The notes below the pieces were generated by a model, which saw nothing but the letters and a program-made list of their open reading frames with translations, did not search any database and was not told where the DNA came from. DNA of 64,000 nt from Mortierella sp. BCC40632. Lineage: Eukaryota; Mortierellomycota; Mortierellomycetes; Mortierellales; Mortierellaceae. The stretch lies in contig WAEK01000007.1 in NCBI GenBank assembly GCA_011634665.1, positions 890,001 to 954,000 on the forward strand, read 5' to 3'. Each line of letters begins with the position of its first letter. Position 1 is the stretch's first letter. Shown here piece by piece: positions 57,234-64,000 of the stretch. The position numbers and the translations under genes were made by a program.

Positions 57234-57879
57234 ATGGAACCCCTTACCAAGAAGCCATCTGGAATCGCAGGCGGCATTAGCTTTGCCTCCGCAGCTGCTG
57301 GAGGCAGGACCACATCTACCCCCACAGTTGGTCCTAATGGTGCTGGCACCGGAACTGGAGCGGGAACTGGAACTGGAACAGGAACAGGAACAGCGGCGGG
57401 CGCTGGAGCCGGCCAAGGCGCCAGGGCGGCAGGCGCATCAGCATCATCGTCCAGGGGAGGCATCAATTCATCTTCTGGCTCAGCATCACCCGCATTAGGA
57501 TCTTCATTGCCATCATCGGCACCTTCAGTCGCTGAGGGGTCTGAAAAGTCATCAACCGCAACAGCTTCTACCTCAGCTTCACCAGACGGTCTTGACTGGA
57601 TCCTGGGTCTGTTAGTCAAGGCTACGACCCTGAACGACGAAGTCTTTGAAGGCCGGGTCTACGCCTACGACGTGACCATGAACTGTGTCGTACTTCATAT
57701 CAACCTCGTGTCCAGAACACCATGTGCTCCCTATTCTTCTCTATTGCCTTTACTTGTGCTTGTGGATTTTGGAGATGTGGATTTGCTATACTCTATGAAC
57801 TACTTTCTTCAGACACCTCTTGAATGTCAAGGGTCTGTATCAATTGTCGCCTTAACTCTGCTACCCCGCTTGCGTCCAT

Positions 57880-57912
<33 letters not shown>

Positions 57913-58829
57913 CTGAACTTTTGTCAATCCAACACAGTGCCTATCAAAGACACAGTCGACATCGACAACTCCAACTATCCCTGCATATTATAGCCCTCTT
58001 CAAGGTGGCAGTAACGGATCCGCCAATGGAATACCCCGACCAAAGTACGATTTCCGGATTTTGAAAATCAATTACCTCAAGGATATCACTCCATTGAAGG
58101 ATTCTTCCGCTTCGGCACAAGGAGCCGCCACTGCAGCAGTAGACTCTTCAGAATCATCCAAGGGCAACAACGGTAGTGCAACAGCATCCCCTAATTTGGG
58201 CTCGCCAGCTACGAATACGACAGCAGCTGCACCAGGAGCCAACCCATACGCCTCCGTAGTACCAGCTGTTGGTTATGTTCAGCTCGATAAATTTCAGCAG
58301 AGGGAGCAACAGGCGGTCAAAGAGGCGCAATTGGCTGCTGCTCGGATTGGTGTGGGCGTATCGACCCTGGGCCAGGATATCTTTGATGCACTTAGCAAGA
58401 CGTAAGTTGTGGATTCACCCGTGCTTTTTACCGCCCCATTTGTTTAGTCTGGGAGACAGTTTGTAGAGTGATCGTTTTGGGGATGGGTTGAACGGTGATA
58501 TACCAAGGATTTGATAGGAGCGCAAAGCTAATTGAATGTCGACTGATGCTAAAATGACACTAGACTGCCATGCCGCTGGGCCAAGGACTCTATTGTGGTC
58601 ATGGATGAGGTCTTAATTGCGCCTCCTTATGAACCCGAGAACTGTAAAGCAAGCACTCCATCCTATGCACTTACTCGTGTCAAGAAAGTGGTAAGACTTG
58701 ATGCCCTGCTTTGACGTTATTACTATCTGATAAAGCACAAGCAACCTTTAACCTCATGCTTTCCTATTGATAATGTCATCTCATTAGTTGGAATTGGAGC
58801 GTTTACGTATCACCAACGGTCGCAAGTAG
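57234..58829 (+). CDS. LSM12: LSM12 homologue
   Basis: Proposed exons are 57234-57707, 57938-58401, 58564-58690 and 58788-58829, giving about 368 residues; the first intron's donor (GTGTCC) is weak and could be placed slightly differently. The start is low complexity (Gly-Thr and Gly-Ala repeats, then Ser/Ala). The LSm-like region is WILGLLVKATTLNDEVFEGRVYAYD with NCVVLH, continuing after the intron as YDFRILKINYLKDITPL. The anticodon-binding-associated (AD) domain follows: [43 protein letters not shown]. LSM12 proteins bind RNA or ataxin-2/Pbp1-type partners and stress-granule components (family knowledge). The first intron carries a T run of about 29 nt (57884-57912). Glycine-threonine repeats are encoded by a GGAACA-type minisatellite. 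Confidence 0.9.
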
Positions 58830-59028
58830 AACCACAACACTGGACAATAAAACGAAAAATGAAATAAAAAATGAAAAAAGGATCAAGGCAACACACGCAA
58901 ACCCTCTTCCCCAATTGTTCAAAAATGAACACCAACTCGATGTCACGATATTGGACGGAAATGAACATTTGAATTAATGTTAAGTGGTCGCTATACAAGT
59001 GTCCAAGGGGGTCTAGTCTAACATTGAT

Positions 59029-60523
59029 CTACAACTCATCGTGTGCCCTAACAGATTTCAGGATACATGTCTCAGGATAGGAATCATGGAGATGCTTGAT
59101 TGCCTCCTCAATGATTAACAAGTCTGCATGCTCATCCTCCTCATGACCTTTCTTGAGATCAATTTCCTGAAGAGCCTCGCACCATGGGCCCACGTTTACA
59201 GCTGGCTTCTCCCACCTTTCATTCGATTGTTGTGTCGACGCTGCCTCATCTTGGTCATCGTCAGGAACAATGTGCTGCATATCTGGATCCGCAAAATCGC
59301 TCATGAGATAGATACACTTTCGTCGGAATAAATAGTCGTCCGACTTCTTGAAGATCTCTGCCAATCGTGCAATGTCATCGTCCTGAACGATCGAATGATC
59401 TGGATTACTGTTTCCTCCTCGACCAAGACTAGCATAAGCAAAGATCAATCGGCGCAGGACTTGTTGATCTGTCTCATTTTCAAGTCTTTCTAAAATGACC
59501 TTGTGGAGTTTAGCCTTGAAGGCAACCTCTTGAGCCTTCTCGTGGTTCTAAAAAAGAAAAAGAATACAGAGTAGGTTGGTCAGACCGAGGTACAAAGAGA
59601 TTGGTTTGTACTCTCTATGCCTTACCCAATGGCACCCGTAATCAGACAAAATAGTACCTGAACAGCAGTTCCCAGCACCGCTGCAGCGCCAATTCGAACA
59701 GCTCTCCTTGCTTCTTCCTGTGGGCCGCCCAAGTCAGGGGAAGAATAAAGAAGCTTCACCAGTGTCTTGAGCCTTTCACCATTGACCAACAAAAGGCCAA
59801 ACTCCATGTCACTCGACAAGTACAACAATTCCTCGAGTGCACCGGCTACGATTTCTGGATCCTGACTTGACTGGATGGTCTTGATATGACTATCGAAAAG
59901 CTGATGCTCTCCTTGATGCATTGCCTCGTTCAACTCTGGGATCGAATCAAAGGCCATCTGGAGGTTCTGACGACTCGCCTCTTCCATTTGTGTGAAATCA
60001 TCTGTGCCCTCTTGTTCTGTTTCTTGTTCTGTTTCTTGTTCTGTTTCTTTTGTTTCTTCCGATTGAGGCTCGATTTGGTGTTGGACGGTTCCAGGGGTAT
60101 CAGTGTCGACGACTAGGATTGAATTTGTATCGCTCTCCTGGGATGATTCCTCTGGATCGATGAGCTTGGCAAATTTTCTATGAGTCTGGTAGTCCATCTT
60201 TACATGCAATCCTAAATGAATCAGAAAGGAGAATACCAAACGAGAGTTTAGAAAGCAACTCTTGAATAGGCTGAGATCAAGATCCAATGGTCGATCCTGT
60301 TCAATATTTTTAGCTGCGTACCTGGAGGGATCTCTTGGCCTTCCAGGATCTCTTGAAATTCGGTAGTAGGTCTAAAGAGTTTTGGGTAACAGTGACCCTT
60401 ATTGCAGACGATCTCGGGGTGGATTTTTCTTTCGCCAGTAGCATCCTGGCTTCCGACGTTGGCCAATGCCACAGCAGCACAAAGGCCGAGGACAAGGGAA
60501 AGCTTTGAATTAAAAAGGACCAT
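59029..60523 (-). CDS. SIL1: SIL1/SLS1 nucleotide exchange factor for ER Hsp70
   Basis: Exons 60523-60322, 60211-59658 and 59547-59029 close in phase to 424 residues. It begins with a signal peptide (MVLFNSKLSLVLGLCAAVALA) and ends in the ER retrieval signal HDEL. After the signal peptide come CNKGHCYPKLFRP with two cysteines (redox-active cysteines near the N-terminus are known in Sil1), EGQEIPPGLHVKMDYQTHRKFAKL, a Glu/Thr repeat (TEQE units), and armadillo-like helical repeats (ALEELLYLSSDMEFGLLLV, IGAAAVLGTAVQ, FKAKLHKVILERLEN). It exchanges ADP for ATP on BiP/Kar2 during protein import and folding (family knowledge). It diverges from beta-COP, another secretory-pathway gene. Confidence 0.93.
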
Positions 60524-61962
60524 TCTGGGTACAGGTGCAAGCACAGCAGTAAGTTATGAAAAAAAAGATGAGAAGAAATAAGCAAGAGAAGGGAAAAGAA
60601 TGGAGAGGAAGAGAGAGGGAGAGAACTAAGAATCGTAAAAAAGATGAGGAATGAGCAGAACGAGATGGAAAGAGAAAGAAAGAGATGGAGATGATGACCT
60701 GTTTGGTTTCCTGGGGACTTTTTTATATAAAAAAAAAAATAGGATGTAGCTGCAGGTCGGGTACGTGGCTTCAGCGGAATGATCGAGAGCCTACTGACAC
60801 TCACTCAACAATGATTGGCTACGACATATCTTGGAGAAGGGAGGGGATCCTTTGTCTCCAGAGAACGTGGATCGTCCCCCACTCTCTCTTCTCATTAAAT
60901 CAAGTAATGAATCGAGAGTTGAGCTTTGCAGAGCCAATTATCCGTTAACACGGTTCCTTCTCATCTCTCATCATCGTTCAGGCACCGAAAAGTTCACCAA
61001 CTCGCCGTTTGTGGTTGCACGACATAGCAGTCTGTTTTAGAGGCTTCTATCCTGTGGGGTCATTTCGTGTTACTCTCAACTCTTTTTTTTTTTTTTTTTT
61101 TTTTTCACTCTCTCTCCTTAGATCGAATGAAGAACACTCCAACTTGGGACCGTAAGCCCTTGTTACTCCGTCAACTCGGATTAGGGAAGTAAAGCGCCTA
61201 CTCAATACCAGAGATAGTAATCCAATGACCAGGGGCTCTTACCTCTGGCGTGAAAATGAACAGTCAGTATGCGTAGTTTGAATAGGGCACGGCTACATGC
61301 ATTTCTGCGGTAGAATATCTAGCCACTAGAGGATCACTCTTTGGTCTTCTCCCTGCGAGGGTCGAAATAGTGAAGCATTCAGCTTTGGAGGAACCAAAGT
61401 CGAGCGGTGATAGCATCTAGGATTCAGGAACAAAGGACACAGAAAGGCACTCTAGCACAATGATGATTCGATTTCGGCAATAGCTCGCTGCATTTACCAG
61501 AATTTGAGGCTACCATAGCAACCTTAGGATTCTTTGTATCAAAATATGCAATTGGTATCCTAGGCAGTTGAAGTAGATACCCTTGGATGGCTACAAAAGT
61601 CAATGTGTGGAGGAGGGAGGGAGAGAGGGAGGGGAGAACGTGGAGCTTCGAGACTCGAGAGAGTCTCTAGTTATTTCCTATTTTAATGGAAATAAGCTTC
61701 CTGATCAGCTTGACGTGGCGCGTACAGCAGGGATGGGAGGCCATTACCATCCCTTCACTGCATCATCCCGACACCCAACCTTCTTTTGGCCATTCTCTCG
61801 CCTCCTCCTCTCAGGGCCACCACCTCACCTCTCTTTTTACTACTTTTGCTGCGCGTTGGACGGTTTCTCATAGCCTTCATCACCAGGCCTCCATCTGCAA
61901 GAAATCTGCAAAGAAACGCGACTCCTGTCTCTCTTTCTCGACGATAGATATTCTAATCAACC
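60524..61962. other. Divergent SIL1/SEC26 intergenic region
   Basis: Contains GA-rich leader DNA beside SIL1, A and T runs (60729-60740, 61081-61105), and a CT-rich leader before beta-COP. No gene can be supported; frames at 60685-61040 and 61583-62006 are leader or chance frames. Confidence 0.65.
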
Positions 61963-63895
61963 ATGAGCACGACAGATGCATGCTACACCATCATCCATCA
62001 GCCTGATGCCGATGAGGAGGTCAAGGTTGAAACCCTTCGCCAGAGGATCGAGAAGGGCTCTGATGAGATCAAAATCGAGACCATGAGAAAGATCATCATC
62101 ACAATGCTCAATGGCGACCCCCTCAACTCGCTGTTGATGCCCGTCATCATGAACGTGATGCGCTCCAGGAACAAGCAGCTCAAGAAGCTCGTCCACTTTT
62201 ATCTCGAGATTTGCACAAAGACCAACCCTGATGGCAAATTGAAGCAGGAGATGATCCTTGTCTGGTAAGGGAATTTCACCATGTCTTTTGACAGCACTCT
62301 AAAACCCCAGCAGGGATCCCCCCCCCCTACCCTCTCCTCCTCTTCTCTCCTAATTCAGTACGTCTTGCGACTGTTCTTCAAAATGATTTAGTAACGCCCT
62401 GATGGGAGACTTGCAGCATCCAAACGAGTATATCCGAGGCTCTACCCTGCGTTTCCTCTGCAAGCTTCGTGAGGCAGAGCTTCTGGAGCCCTTGTTGCCT
62501 TCTGTTCGCGCTTGTCTGGTACGTATTGCCTCAGGTTGAACCATGATGCTTCCCCTATTGAAAACTAAGATAAAAGTGCCCCTGTTAACACCTTCTTTCT
62601 CTCTTTCTCTCTCTTTTCCAATTTGCCTCTCATCTTATAGGAGCACCGTCACTCCTATGTCCGGAAGAACGCGATCTTTGCTATCTACACCATTTACAAG
62701 CACTTCAAGTACCTTGTCCCTGATGCTCCAGAGTTGATGTACAACCTGCTCTTCTCGGTATGACTGCACCTGCAATGGATCTCGGCGTTAGGACATATTC
62801 ACTTTGTGAAACGATCTCTTTTGAACCCTTTCTCAACAACTCTCATTACTCCCCTTTTCTCTCTGGTCAATAGGAGGCAGACATGTCTTGCAAACGCAAC
62901 GCCTTTGTTATGCTTTGCAACTGCGAGCCTCAGTTGGCAGTTGAGTACTTGGATCAGGTGATTGATCAAGTCTCCGGCTTTGACGAGCTCCTTCAGATGG
63001 CTGTCGTCGACTTGATCCGCAAGGACTGCAGGAACAACTCGGCCAACAAGGTTTGGACATGCACTATGGAACTGAAAGCCTTTTTTTTTTAAAAAAAAAA
63101 AAAAAAAAGGGGGGGGAGTTGGTTGGAAATCAAACTAATCCTACTTATGTGGGATATCCATGATCAATAGGGAAAGTATATCCGCTGCATTTTCGAGCTC
63201 CTCAACGCTCAGTCGCACTCTGTCAAGTATGAAGCAGCCACGACTCTTATGGCCCTTACCTCCAACCCTGCTGCCGTTAAAGGTGTGTGGATAAAACGAA
63301 ATCTTTCATTCGACTTTTCCATCAAAACAGGTGCCTTTTTACTCAATATTCATACTACGGATCTTTTACGATAGCCGCTGCATCGTGCTACATTGAGCTC
63401 ATTGTCAAGGAGGCAGATAACAATGTCAAGTTCATCGTCTTGGGACGCTTTGATGAGTTGCGTCAGAAGCACGAGAAGGTTTTGGATGATCTTGTCATGG
63501 AGATCCTTCGTGTTCTCTCCAGGTAAGCAACCCTGCCAACATCTACCTCATGGATAATTGCCAAGCATCATTGTCATATGAGACTAACAAAAGCCGCCCA
63601 ATCCTCGATTACAAAGCCCTGACATTGCCGTGCGCAAAAAGGCTGTAGGCATTGCTCTGGAAATGGTGTCGAGCCGCAACGTGGACGAGGTTGTCGGATT
63701 CTTGAAGAAGGAATTGGCAAAGACACTGGATCAAGACTACGACTTGAACATGGAATACCGTCAATTGTTGATCCAGTCCATCCACAGCTGCGCTATCAAG
63801 TTCTCGGAGGTCGCTGCCAGCGTTGTCCATGTCTTGATGGAGTTCTTGGGCGACTCGAACAACCCATCGGCCGTTGATGTCATTTCGTTTGTTCG
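61963..63895 (+). CDS. SEC26: Coatomer subunit beta (beta-COP), 5' part; gene continues past the window
   Basis: Exons 61963-62264, 62392-62518, 62641-62757, 62874-63050, 63171-63282, 63375-63522 and 63617-63895 join in phase for about 420 residues; a further intron then runs off the edge. The N-terminus reads [20 protein letters not shown] and the adaptin-like alpha-solenoid follows: [99 protein letters not shown] and [20 protein letters not shown]. These are characteristic of beta-COP, part of the F-subcomplex of the COPI coat for Golgi-to-ER and intra-Golgi transport (family knowledge). The intron at about 63051-63170 contains a T9-A18-G7 run. Confidence 0.96.
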
Positions 63896-64000
63896 GTAAG
63901 TTTGGAGTGATCTGACGTCTTTAGTTTTTTCCTAGATCCTTTGACCAGGTAAAGTCGTTCTAATCGATCCGTATCCGCCTTTTTTTTTTCCGACTTGAAC

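Overview
The window is a stretch of nuclear chromosome from a filamentous fungus. Nearly every gene is broken by short GT-AG introns (about 50-550 nt, typically 60-150), the standard code is used, there are no operons or ribosome-binding sites, and intergenic and intronic DNA is full of long A/T homopolymers (up to about 49 nt) and CT/GA microsatellites. The gene content (cytochrome P450, fungal SNF5 with a C-terminal GATA finger, SNW1/Prp45, SIL1 with HDEL, mitochondrial-type BipA/TypA, SPO11) fits an early-diverging filamentous fungus. A Mortierella-like genome is my best guess, but that is inference only.

Layout: 1-6.7 kb, a microsomal P450, about 2.9 kb without a recognisable gene, then a small secreted protein with a crystallin-like motif. 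7.2-9.6 kb, a single-pass membrane protein with a beta-repeat (DUF4097-like) ectodomain. 10.2-12.6 kb, SNF5 (minus strand). 13.4-16.1 kb, a type II membrane protein of unknown function diverging from a small coiled-coil protein. 16.3-24.0 kb, two back-to-back divergent pairs all devoted to translation: MAK11/PAK1IP1 with a METTL2/6-type tRNA methyltransferase, then the DEAD-box helicase ROK1/DDX52 with histidyl-tRNA synthetase. 26.0-27.5 kb, low-molecular-weight tyrosine phosphatase. 27.5-32.6 kb, gene-poor, then an unrecognised, apparently damaged or mis-sequenced multi-exon gene. 32.8-38.1 kb, the splicing factor SNW1 and a SANT/Myb-domain protein. 38.6-41.1 kb, mitochondrial BipA/TypA GTPase. 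43.8-47.9 kb, complex I subunit NDUFB3 and an unusually long intronless SPO11. 48.3-52.2 kb, mitochondrial glycine decarboxylase P-protein. 54.1-56.1 kb, a second membrane beta-repeat protein, a paralogue of the one at 7.2 kb. 57.2-58.8 kb, LSM12. 59.0 kb to the end, SIL1 (ER Hsp70 nucleotide exchange factor) diverging from beta-COP (SEC26), which runs off the right edge.

Most genes are conserved eukaryotic housekeeping genes. I assembled exon structures by hand from splice consensus and reading phase, and where phase closes over all junctions I say so. I saw no virus, plasmid, CRISPR array, rRNA or convincing tRNA. The observations most worth follow-up are the intron-conserved pair of membrane beta-repeat proteins, the expanded SPO11, the possible dual-start HisRS, and the unresolved gene at 30.8-32.6 kb.
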